A stretch of DNA of 10,098 nt from NCBI GenBank assembly GCA_023253875.1, contig JALRFC010000044.1, forward strand, positions 1 to 10,098, read 5' to 3'. Below are positions 1 through 6,506 of the stretch, in pieces. This DNA comes from Candidatus Kapaibacterium sp. Its GTDB lineage: Bacteria; Bacteroidota; Ignavibacteria; Kapaibacteriales; UBA961. The position numbers and the translations under genes are program-made. Each line of letters begins with the position of its first letter. Position 1 is the stretch's first letter. The notes under the pieces were generated by a model. It saw nothing but the letters and a program-made list of their open reading frames with translations. It was not told the origin of the DNA and ran no database searches.

Positions 1-171
1 CGTTCTGAAATCCAATTGAACATCAAGCGTTTGATGGATGTTGGTTGCTATCGCGGATTGCGTCATCGTCGTGGATTGCCCGCTCGCGGTCAACGTACAC
101 GTACCAATTCCAGAACGAGAAAAGGTCGTCGTAAGACAGTTGCCGGTAAGAAGAAGGCAGCCAAGAAGTAA
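1..171 (+). CDS. rpsM: 30S ribosomal protein S13, C-terminal part (5' end outside window)
   Basis: This is the last 56 codons of S13, a small-subunit head protein that contacts the P-site tRNA and the bridges to the large subunit. The reading frame is open from base 1 to a TAA at 169-171. The visible part begins RSEIQLNIKRLMDVGCYRG, followed by the family hallmark GLRHRRGLPARGQRTRTNSRTRKG, which I quote only as a landmark (residues 20-43 of the fragment), and then a lysine/alanine-rich tail ending GKKKAAKK. Full S13 is about 120-130 residues, so roughly 70 N-terminal residues lie upstream of the window. Its stop is 30 bp before rpsK, the usual order in the alpha operon, so the two are almost certainly cotranscribed. 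Identity is very secure. Confidence 0.97.
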   Translation, partial: RSEIQLNIKRLMDVGCYRGLRHRRGLPARGQRTRTNSRTRKGRRKTVAGKKKAAKK

Positions 172-201
172 TAGCATTATTAACCTCAAATTCCGAATAT
201 T

Positions 202-588
202 ATGGCGGCAATTAAAAAGCGCGTAAAGAAAAAAACCGTCAGTGACATACACGGTAAAGCACTCATCCGTGCAACATTTAACAATGTGATCGTGACAATC
301 ACCGACACTTATGGGAATGTTCTCACTTGGTCATCAGCAGGTCGTAATGGCTTCCGTGGTTCCAAGAAGAATACGCCGTATGCATCACAGGTTTCTGCAG
401 AGCGTGCAGCCAAGGAAGCACATGAAATGGGCTTGCGCAAAGTGGAAGTAATTGTACGCGGACCCGGCTCAGGTCGTGAAGCTGCAATTCGTGCACTTGC
501 TCAGGCAGGACTCGAGATTTTAAATATTCTCGATAAAACTCCTTTACCGCATAATGGCTGTAGACCACCAAAGCGCAGAAGAGTCTAA
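202..588 (+). CDS. rpsK: 30S ribosomal protein S11
   Basis: S11 is a component of the small-subunit platform near the mRNA exit and the E site. The 128-residue length is normal for the family. Landmarks are IRATFNNVIVTITDTYGNVL (residues 22-41), WSSAGRNGFRGSKKNTPYA (43-61), the VRGPGSGREAAIRAL segment (85-99), and the invariant C-terminal end PHNGCRPPKRRRV. The ATG at 202 gives the standard start. There is no SD-like sequence in the preceding bases (AAATTCCGAATATT), so initiation is probably SD-independent or coupled to rpsM, which ends 30 bp upstream. The gene normally downstream, rpsD, is absent; a 137-bp spacer leads to rpoA instead. Identity is certain. Confidence 0.98.
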   Translation: MAAIKKRVKKKTVSDIHGKALIRATFNNVIVTITDTYGNVLTWSSAGRNGFRGSKKNTPYASQVSAERAAKEAHEMGLRKVEVIVRGPGSGREAAIRALAQAGLEILNILDKTPLPHNGCRPPKRRRV

Positions 589-615
589 TCGATCCCGACA
601 GCATAATCGGAAGAA

Positions 616-660
616 CATGATGCCTGCTTGATGCAGGCATTGTGCACTGTGGTAACACAG
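616..660 (+). promoter_or_regulatory. Two tandem RNA hairpins in the rpsK-rpoA spacer
   Basis: The first stem pairs 616-627 with 633-644 (12 pairs, two of them G-U) around the 5-nt loop TTGAT; its core ATGCCTGC/GCAGGCAT is perfect. Two bases later a second stem, CTGTG (647-651) with CACAG (656-660), closes a GTAA loop, which is a GNRA-type tetraloop in RNA. No T-run follows either stem, so they are not intrinsic terminators. They sit in the spacer where rpsD is found in most relatives. A role in mRNA processing, in adjusting rpoA/rplQ expression, or as a protein-binding site is possible; the function is inferred only from structure and position. Confidence 0.55.
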
Positions 661-725
661 AGATAATTAACGATTGCTCTCACCCGGCTTCCCGTTTTGG
701 GTAGCCACCATGAATGAGATAGAGA

Positions 726-1739
726 ATGAATACTTCAATGCAAATGCCCGAACGGGTTCAAATCGAAGAAACAGAGATAGCAAATCAGGGTCGTTATGTA
801 CTCCAGCCCCTCGAAGAAGGCTATGGCGTAACGATTGGCAATGCTCTGCGCAGAGTACTCTTGTCATCCATTCCCGGACATGCCATTGTTGGTGTGAAAA
901 TCGGCAATGTATTGCATGAGTTTGAGACAATCCCAGGTGTTGTAGAAGATATGTGTGAAATCGTCCTCAATCTAAAAGAGGTCCGTTTCCGCTTGCTTGA
1001 TAAGAAAAACACCAAAATATCCTTCAAGATGAAAGGTCCAAAAATATGGACAGCGGCAGACATTCAGGCTGCAGCACCTCATATTGAAGTGATGGATCCT
1101 GACAAATATATCGCAACGCTTGAATCAGATGCAGAATTCGACGTTGAGTTCCGTATTGGAAAAGGAAAAGGTTATGTTCCTTCAGAAGAACAAAACAGCT
1201 CCGAATATCCAATGGGAATGATTCCGATTGATGCGATATTTACTCCCATCAAAAATGTTATTTACACAGTAGAGCCATTCCGTGTTGGTCAAAAGACAGA
1301 CTATGAAAGACTCGCACTTGATGTATATACAGATGGAACATTGACAGCTCAAGAAGCCATTCAGGAAGCTGCTGCAATTCTTCAAGATCACTTGATGCTT
1401 TTCGTGAATTTCGAGCAAATGCGTCGAGAAATGGAAGCTCAAGAAGTCGTTGAAGAAGAAGCAAAAGAAGCAGAAAAAGCTCGTATGAGACGCATTCTCT
1501 TCACACCTGTAGATGAACTTGAATTGTCAGTAAGAGCTCACAATTGCCTCAAAGCGGCAAATATTAAAACACTCGCGGAACTTGTTTCATTAAATGAACA
1601 AGATTTGCTCAAATTCAGAAATTTTGGCCGTAAATCACTTTCTGAATTGGCTGATATTGTCCGTGTTCATGGCCTTGCATTTGGCATGAACATAGACAAA
1701 TATGTGCAAGAGCAAAAAGCCGCGGAATCAGAAGCATAA
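726..1739 (+). CDS. rpoA: DNA-directed RNA polymerase subunit alpha
   Basis: The alpha subunit dimerises to nucleate RNA polymerase assembly and contacts promoters and activators through its C-terminal domain. At 337 residues it is of normal length. The N-terminal domain (about residues 8-232) shows LQPLEEGYGVTIGNALRRVL (27-46) and SSIPGHAIVGVKI (47-59). A highly charged linker (about 232-256, rich in E and A) leads to the C-terminal domain (about 261-326) with SVRAHNCLKAANIKTLAEL and FRNFGRKSLSEL. By alignment with E. coli, Arg270, Asn273 and Lys303 here match the UP-element contacts Arg265, Asn268 and Lys298. The start is the first of three in-frame ATGs (726, 738, 744); a purine-rich GAGATAGAGA precedes 726, but 738 or 744 cannot be excluded. 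rplQ follows after 27 bp. Confidence 0.97.
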   Translation: MNTSMQMPERVQIEETEIANQGRYVLQPLEEGYGVTIGNALRRVLLSSIPGHAIVGVKIGNVLHEFETIPGVVEDMCEIVLNLKEVRFRLLDKKNTKISFKMKGPKIWTAADIQAAAPHIEVMDPDKYIATLESDAEFDVEFRIGKGKGYVPSEEQNSSEYPMGMIPIDAIFTPIKNVIYTVEPFRVGQKTDYERLALDVYTDGTLTAQEAIQEAAAILQDHLMLFVNFEQMRREMEAQEVVEEEAKEAEKARMRRILFTPVDELELSVRAHNCLKAANIKTLAELVSLNEQDLLKFRNFGRKSLSELADIVRVHGLAFGMNIDKYVQEQKAAESEA

Positions 1740-1766
1740 TACAACGATAGAATAGAGAGAATTACC

Positions 1767-2486
1767 ATGATCCATCGCAGAGTAGGAAGAAAGCTCAAAC
1801 GCACCTGGAGCCATAAGAAATCTCTTATGTGCAACCTTGCAACAGATCTCTTTCTTCATAAGAAACTGGTAACAACAGAAGCAAAAGCAAAAGAACTCCG
1901 TCCATTCGCTGAGTCATTGATTACTCGCGCTCGCATTGCTCTTCGCAATGAACAAAACGGAAATTTGCCAAATGCTCGCCCTAATAAGGCAGGCGAAGTT
2001 GCAACAGTTTCAAAAGATTTCGTGCAACGCCGACAAGTTGGCCGTTTCATTCGCAATAAAGCAGTTCTTCAAGAATTGTTTGATACAATTGCTCCTGCAG
2101 TTGCAACACGCGATGGTGGTTATACACGTATTATCAAGCTTTCACCACGTCGTGGAGATGCTGCACGTATAGCAATTATTGAATTGGTTGATTTCTCAGC
2201 TGCTCAAGATGGTGTTGTTCGTCGCAAAAAGAAAGCCGCTCCTGCTCCAAAAGCTAAAACTTCAGCTCCTGTAGAAGCAGTTGCACCAGTTGCTGCTCCT
2301 ATTGTTGAAGAAGTAGCACCGGAAGTTGAAGAAGTCATCGAAGATACAGTTGAAGCTCCGGTTGATGCTGTTGAAATCCAGACCGAAACAACTGAAACAG
2401 CTGTGGAAGAAGCACCTGCAGGTGATGATGCTACCACTGATTCAGCAGAAGCATCTGCTGATGGTGGCGATGCTTCAGCAGAATAA
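1767..2486 (+). CDS. rplQ: 50S ribosomal protein L17 with long acidic C-terminal extension
   Basis: L17 is a large-subunit protein near the peptide exit tunnel. The core covers residues 1-145: MIHRRVGRKLKRTWSHKKSL, then LATDLFLHKKLVTTEAKAKELRPFAE (about 24-49, landmark only), RRQVGRFI, and GGYTRIIKLSPRRGDAARIA with IIELVDF at the end. The family core is about 115-130 residues, so this 239-residue protein carries about 90 extra residues: a basic hinge RRKKKAAPAPKAK (152-164) and a tail (165-239) made mostly of A, E, V, P, D and T that is strongly acidic. Relatives in this part of the tree often have shorter Ala/Glu/Pro-rich extensions. The tail is probably disordered. Upstream, AGAGAG lies 8-13 bp before the ATG as a weak SD. 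It is the last gene of the operon; a terminator follows after 20 bp. Confidence 0.96.
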   Translation: MIHRRVGRKLKRTWSHKKSLMCNLATDLFLHKKLVTTEAKAKELRPFAESLITRARIALRNEQNGNLPNARPNKAGEVATVSKDFVQRRQVGRFIRNKAVLQELFDTIAPAVATRDGGYTRIIKLSPRRGDAARIAIIELVDFSAAQDGVVRRKKKAAPAPKAKTSAPVEAVAPVAAPIVEEVAPEVEEVIEDTVEAPVDAVEIQTETTETAVEEAPAGDDATTDSAEASADGGDASAE

Positions 2487-2506
2487 TGCAAATACATTGA
2501 ATCTTT

Positions 2507-2537
2507 AAAGGCAACTGTTTTAGTTGCCTTTTTTTTT
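2507..2537 (+). terminator. Intrinsic terminator of the rpsM-rpsK-rpoA-rplQ operon
   Basis: A perfect 10-bp stem, AAAGGCAACT (2507-2516) with AGTTGCCTTT (2522-2531), closes a GTTTT loop and runs directly into a T-tract (2529-2537, nine Ts). This is a textbook rho-independent terminator, 20 bp after the rplQ stop. It ends only 12 bp before the pdxA start codon, so any pdxA promoter must overlap it or lie upstream in rplQ, unless pdxA is served by read-through. Confidence 0.93.
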
Positions 2538-2549
2538 AGGTACTGGTCA

Positions 2550-3518
2550 ATGCATGTGATGATTTCATGCGGTGATATCAATGGCATCGCAACAGATATT
2601 TTCTTTCGCACATTCTCGCAACATGTCTTCCCTGATATGCAATTTAGCATTGCAATCAATGAAGATACTTGCCTAGAATTATGCAAAAAGTGGAATATCA
2701 CATATTCTGAACAGAGTCTACATTTTGGCAAGGTGCTTATTTCGGTACTTCCTTGTACTCAATATGCTCAGTATCGTCCAGGAACATCACAATCTGATGC
2801 TGCAACACTTGCAATTGAGTCTTTGGAGATTGCACTTGATTCAGTTACACATGGAAAAGCGGATGCATTATTGACATTGCCGATTGCAAAAGATGCATTG
2901 AATGCGGAAGGTTGGAAATATAGTGGTCAAACCGATTGGCTCAAACATGCATTTCCAGGTTCGAATCCAATCATGATGTTATTTCATGAAACTTTTCGAG
3001 TAGCCCTTGCGACTGTGCATATACCTTTAAAAGAAGTTTCCGCATCTATGAGTATTCAATCATTAACTGATATAATACAAGGTGTTCATGCATCCTTATG
3101 CAATGATTTTAATTGTCCAAATCCACAGATTGCAATCTTGGGTTTGAATCCACATGCCGGTGAACATGGTCTACTGGGTGATGAAGAGCAACAGTTCATT
3201 GTACCGGCCATTCAGATTGCGCAATCAAGAGGAATACAGTGCTTCGGACCATTTCCTGCGGATGGTTTTTTCTCTCGCAAGAGTTGGAAAAAATATGATG
3301 CCATTATTGCCCAATATCATGATCAAGGCTTGATACCATTGAAGTTTCAGGCCCAAGGACATGGTGTAAATTATACGGCTAATCTTCCGATTATTCGCGT
3401 ATCACCTGATCATGGCACGGCCTATGATATCGCAGGAACTGAATTGGTGGAAGAGCAGAGTTTGATTGCTGCCATTGAAGCAATTCAAGTAATTGTACAC
3501 AATAGAACAAGAAATTGA
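2550..3518 (+). CDS. pdxA: 4-hydroxythreonine-4-phosphate dehydrogenase (PdxA family)
   Basis: PdxA oxidises 4-phosphohydroxy-L-threonine with NAD(P) in the DXP-dependent route to pyridoxal 5'-phosphate. The 322 residues match the family length. The N-terminus ISCGDINGI (5-13) is the Bacteroidota-like form of the GDPxGIGPE motif. Gapless alignment by motif to E. coli PdxA (offset 9) puts the three metal ligands at His157 (TVHIPL), His202 (NPHAGEHG) and His257 (YHDQGLIPLK), and substrate contacts at Lys265, Asn274 and Arg283. The substrate-contact His136 of E. coli, in the GHTE motif, is Gln127 here (GQTDW), while the next Thr is kept. RVSPDHGTAYDIAG (283-296) is intact. ATG 2550 is used; ATG 2559 is an alternative. 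No good SD is seen. kynU begins within 10 bp of its TGA. Paralogous PdxA-like proteins act on other substrates, so exact specificity is slightly open. Confidence 0.9.
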   Translation: MHVMISCGDINGIATDIFFRTFSQHVFPDMQFSIAINEDTCLELCKKWNITYSEQSLHFGKVLISVLPCTQYAQYRPGTSQSDAATLAIESLEIALDSVTHGKADALLTLPIAKDALNAEGWKYSGQTDWLKHAFPGSNPIMMLFHETFRVALATVHIPLKEVSASMSIQSLTDIIQGVHASLCNDFNCPNPQIAILGLNPHAGEHGLLGDEEQQFIVPAIQIAQSRGIQCFGPFPADGFFSRKSWKKYDAIIAQYHDQGLIPLKFQAQGHGVNYTANLPIIRVSPDHGTAYDIAGTELVEEQSLIAAIEAIQVIVHNRTRN

Positions 3519-3527
3519 GTGAATACT

Positions 3528-4805
3528 ATGCGTGATTATGCAGTATTGATGGATTCGAAAGATCCTTTGGCTTCACAAAGAAATGCATTTTATGTTCCGG
3601 AACATGATGGTAGAGATGCATTGTACTTTTGTGGAAATTCACTTGGACTTCAACCAAGAGGTGTCCTACCATTATTGGAACAAGAAGTCATGGATTGGCG
3701 CAAATATGCTGTCGAAGGACATTTCCATGCGCAGAATCCATGGTTCTCTTATCACTCAATCGTTACTGAATCACTTGCGCGTATTGTTGGTGCAAATCCA
3801 AGTGAAGTTGTTGCGATGCAAACGCTCACTGCGAATTTACATCTGGCAATGGTGTCTTTTTATAGACCTACAAAAGAGCGATATAAAATTGTGATGGAAG
3901 CAGGCGCATTTCCATCTGATCAATATGCAATTGAATCGCAAGTGCGATTTCATGGATTGGATCCTGAAGATGCAATCATAGAAATCACGCCACGTGAAGG
4001 CGAGCATATCATTCATCATGAAGACATTATTGATGCAATCAAAGAGAATGCAGAATCAATTGCACTCGTGATGTTCAGTGGCATACAATATTTATCAGGT
4101 CAGCGATTCCGCATGAAAGAAATTACGGAAGCTGCGCATAATGCGGGAGCTATTTGTGGTTTCGATTTGGCGCATGCAATCGGTAATGTCGAATTACATT
4201 TACATGATTGGAATGTCGATTTTGCCGTGTGGTGTTCCTATAAATATCTTAATTCCGGTCCGGGTGGAATTGGTGGACTCTTCATTCATGAACAACATGC
4301 TCAAAACCCTGATTTACCTCGCTTTGCTGGTTGGTGGGGATATGAAGAAGAGACGAGATTCTTAATGAAGAAAGGGTTTATCCCATCCTATGGTGCAAGT
4401 GGTTGGCAACTCAGTAATGCACAGGTATTTCAACTTGCAAGTTTGCGTGCATCATTAGATGTTTTTGATGGAGTGAAACTTGAGGATGTTTTTGCAAAAA
4501 GGGATGCATTAACAGCATATGCGGAACAATTATTGATGAAATTGAAAGAGGATATGCCACATCTTCCATTGGAAATCATCACACCGAAGGATACGGCAGA
4601 AAGGGGGGCACAATTGTCATTGCTTTTCCATGAGCATGGCAAAACCGTTATTGACAAATTATTGGCAGATGGGATTATTGTAGATTGGAGAGAGCCGAAT
4701 ATCATACGCATGGCACCTGCGCCATTGTATAATAGTTTCAAAGATGTCTATGAATTTGCCACACGCTTCCGTAAGCATTGCGCAGATTTATTCGGCATTC
4801 AGTAA
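3528..4805 (+). CDS. kynU: Kynureninase
   Basis: Kynureninase is a PLP enzyme that cleaves kynurenine or 3-hydroxykynurenine to (hydroxy)anthranilate plus alanine, in tryptophan breakdown or the kynurenine route to NAD. From ATG 3528 the protein has 425 residues, the usual size. It shows YFCGNSLGLQPRG near the N-terminus (about 33-45), the cofactor-binding GFDLAHAIGN (about 211-220), and CSYKYLNSGPGGIGG (about 236-250), in which Lys239 is the expected Schiff-base lysine. RFAGWWGYEEETRF (about 265-278) and WREPNIIRMAPAPLYN near the C-terminus are also typical. A GTG at 3519, directly after the pdxA stop, would add three residues; I prefer the ATG. The spacing implies cotranscription with pdxA, which makes the cofactor. 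The last 18 bp overlap the 3' end of murC on the other strand. No other kynurenine-pathway gene is in view. Confidence 0.93.
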   Translation: MRDYAVLMDSKDPLASQRNAFYVPEHDGRDALYFCGNSLGLQPRGVLPLLEQEVMDWRKYAVEGHFHAQNPWFSYHSIVTESLARIVGANPSEVVAMQTLTANLHLAMVSFYRPTKERYKIVMEAGAFPSDQYAIESQVRFHGLDPEDAIIEITPREGEHIIHHEDIIDAIKENAESIALVMFSGIQYLSGQRFRMKEITEAAHNAGAICGFDLAHAIGNVELHLHDWNVDFAVWCSYKYLNSGPGGIGGLFIHEQHAQNPDLPRFAGWWGYEEETRFLMKKGFIPSYGASGWQLSNAQVFQLASLRASLDVFDGVKLEDVFAKRDALTAYAEQLLMKLKEDMPHLPLEIITPKDTAERGAQLSLLFHEHGKTVIDKLLADGIIVDWREPNIIRMAPAPLYNSFKDVYEFATRFRKHCADLFGIQ

Positions 4806-6161
4806 GCGATCGGAAAGTTTTGTGATATCACCAGCACCAAGTGTGATTACCAAATCACCATCCTGCATGATGCTTCGAATTTTAGCATCTACATCTGAAA
4901 GATTCGGGATATAATGCACATGTCTATGTCCTGAATTCTTTGCGGCTTGAGCAATCAATTCCCCGGAAATCCCTTCGATTTTTTCCTCTCTCGCAGGATA
5001 GACATCAGTGATGAATACGATGTCAGCATCATCAAAGGATAGACCGAAATCTTTGAAGAAATCTCGTGTGCGCGTATAGGTATGCGGCTGAAATACTGCA
5101 ACGATTCTTCTTTCTTTCCAACCTGATCTCGCTGCTGACAATGCGCTTTTTAATTCGGTGGGATGATGCGCATAATCATCAACGACGAGAATATCATTTA
5201 CCTTTCCTTTGATTTCAAAGCGACGATATACGCCACCAAATTCATGCAAAGCTTCCGCGATTGTCTCAAATGGAATACCGAGATGGAGTCCGACAGTAAT
5301 GGATGCGAGCGCATTTTTCACATTATATTCACCGGGGATATTCAAGTGAACGGTACCGAGAGTTTCACCATGAGAAATAACAGTGAATTCAGTGCTTTTT
5401 TCACGCGGTATGATATCAATTGCACGAATATCACATTGTCGAGACAAACCAAAGGTCACTACTTTTTTATTGATATGTGGCAACATTAATCGAATGCCTG
5501 CATCATCGAGTCCTACCGCAACAAAACCATAAAAAGGAACTTTGCTTGTAAATTCAATGAATGCTTTTTGAACTTCTTCTGCGGTTCCATAAATATCAAG
5601 ATGTTCGGCTTCTATATTATTGATGATTGCGATAGTCGGGAACAACTGTAGGAAGGAGCGATCATATTCATCGGCTTCCACGACTGTCCATTCACCATGT
5701 CCGAGTCGAGCATTCGTGCCGCCCAAACCATTCAAACGACCGCCAACAATCACTGTTGGGTCAATACCGCCTTTCATCAATACAAGTCCGCACAATGAAG
5801 TCGTTGTGGTTTTTCCATGTGTTCCTGCAATTGCTAGCGTATAATTCAATCGAGAAATTTCCGCAAGCATTTCTGCTCTGCGAATAATGGGAATGCCATG
5901 TTCCAATGCAGCGATTGTTTCGGGATTTTCATGTGGTTTAACCGCACTGGAATAGACCACCACTTCGGCATTTGCAATATGAGCTTCATGATGTCCAATA
6001 TGAATTGTGGCACCAATGGATTGCAAGTACTCTGTATTCTGTGAAGAGGAAAGATCAGATCCACTTACTGAAAATCCCTGATTGATAAGAATCTCAGCAA
6101 TACCGCTCATGCCAATACCGCCGATTCCAACAAAATGTATGTTTTTAACAGAAGAGAACAT
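4788..6161 (-). CDS. murC: UDP-N-acetylmuramate--L-alanine ligase
   Basis: MurC is the cytoplasmic ATP-dependent ligase that adds L-alanine to UDP-MurNAc, the first amino acid of the peptidoglycan stem peptide. The 457 residues are full length. The N-terminal UDP-sugar-binding domain begins with HFVGIGGIGMSGIAEIL (9-25) and GSDLS; the central ATPase domain has the P-loop AGTHGKTTTTSL (112-123), VEADEYDRSFLQL (161-173) and NNIEAEHLDIYG (181-192); the C-terminal domain has VVDDYAHHPTELKSAL (326-341), FQPHTYTRTRDFF (357-369) and TDVYPAREEKIEGISGELIA (385-404). It begins 3 bp after the yciH stop with no SD, suggesting translational coupling in a purF-yciH-murC unit. The gene is outside any division/cell-wall cluster here, since its other neighbour is kynU, with which it overlaps tail-to-tail by 18 bp. 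No terminator is visible after it. Confidence 0.97.
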   Translation of the reverse strand: MFSSVKNIHFVGIGGIGMSGIAEILINQGFSVSGSDLSSSQNTEYLQSIGATIHIGHHEAHIANAEVVVYSSAVKPHENPETIAALEHGIPIIRRAEMLAEISRLNYTLAIAGTHGKTTTTSLCGLVLMKGGIDPTVIVGGRLNGLGGTNARLGHGEWTVVEADEYDRSFLQLFPTIAIINNIEAEHLDIYGTAEEVQKAFIEFTSKVPFYGFVAVGLDDAGIRLMLPHINKKVVTFGLSRQCDIRAIDIIPREKSTEFTVISHGETLGTVHLNIPGEYNVKNALASITVGLHLGIPFETIAEALHEFGGVYRRFEIKGKVNDILVVDDYAHHPTELKSALSAARSGWKERRIVAVFQPHTYTRTRDFFKDFGLSFDDADIVFITDVYPAREEKIEGISGELIAQAAKNSGHRHVHYIPNLSDVDAKIRSIMQDGDLVITLGAGDITKLSDRLLNAE

Positions 6162-6164
6162 TGT

Positions 6165-6506
6165 TTATCCAATCATTCGTGTTTTATATCCGCGTTCGAT
6201 GAGTGTTTGATCCAATTTTTTTCGATGATCGCCTTGAATTTCGATGAGATTATCGCGCACAGTGCCACCGGTACCACAAAGTTTTTTGAACATCTTGCAG
6301 AGTGAATCGAGTTCAGTGGGATTTGATTGAAAGCCGGAAAGCACGGTTACCATTTTTCCGCCACGCCCTTTTTTGTCTAGCCTGATGTCAATGCGCTGTT
6401 GCGAACCATCATAGCCTTTTTTCTTTTCGATGATATGATCATTCTGTTTTGCATCAGCTGGCAAGAGAGATGCGAGATCTTGCAATGATGTAAAAGATTT
6501 ACTCAT
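6165..6506 (-). CDS. yciH: SUI1/YciH-family translation initiation factor-like protein
   Basis: This is a bacterial homologue of eukaryotic eIF1 (SUI1 domain). The E. coli relative YciH has been linked to start-site fidelity and to control of translation under stress; its role in this lineage is not established. The protein has 113 residues. The N-terminal 30 or so are variable; the SUI1 domain covers about 36-111 with RLDKKGRGGKMVTVLSGF (42-59), KLCGTGGTVRDNLIEIQGDHR (about 75-95, landmark), and ERGYKTRMIG at the end. The start overlaps the purF stop in an ATGA (6503-6506), the classic arrangement for coupled translation, and murC begins 3 bp after its own stop. A short GAAG just before the ATG is the only SD-like element. 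Family assignment is firm; the physiological role is not. Confidence 0.93.
   Translation of the reverse strand: MSKSFTSLQDLASLLPADAKQNDHIIEKKKGYDGSQQRIDIRLDKKGRGGKMVTVLSGFQSNPTELDSLCKMFKKLCGTGGTVRDNLIEIQGDHRKKLDQTLIERGYKTRMIG

Noticed and set aside
616..660. The rpsK-rpoA hairpins as a terminator
   Set aside because: No T-run follows either stem, and terminating there would cut off rpoA and rplQ from their operon.
674..919. 81-codon plus-strand frame over the start of rpoA
   Set aside because: It is out of frame with rpoA, has no recognisable protein features, and the rpoA frame is certain.
2204..2731. 175-codon open frame on the minus strand across the rplQ tail and pdxA start
   Set aside because: It is the mirror of the low-complexity Ala/Glu codons of the L17 tail, gives Ser/Ala/Thr-rich sequence with no domain, and runs across a strong terminator.
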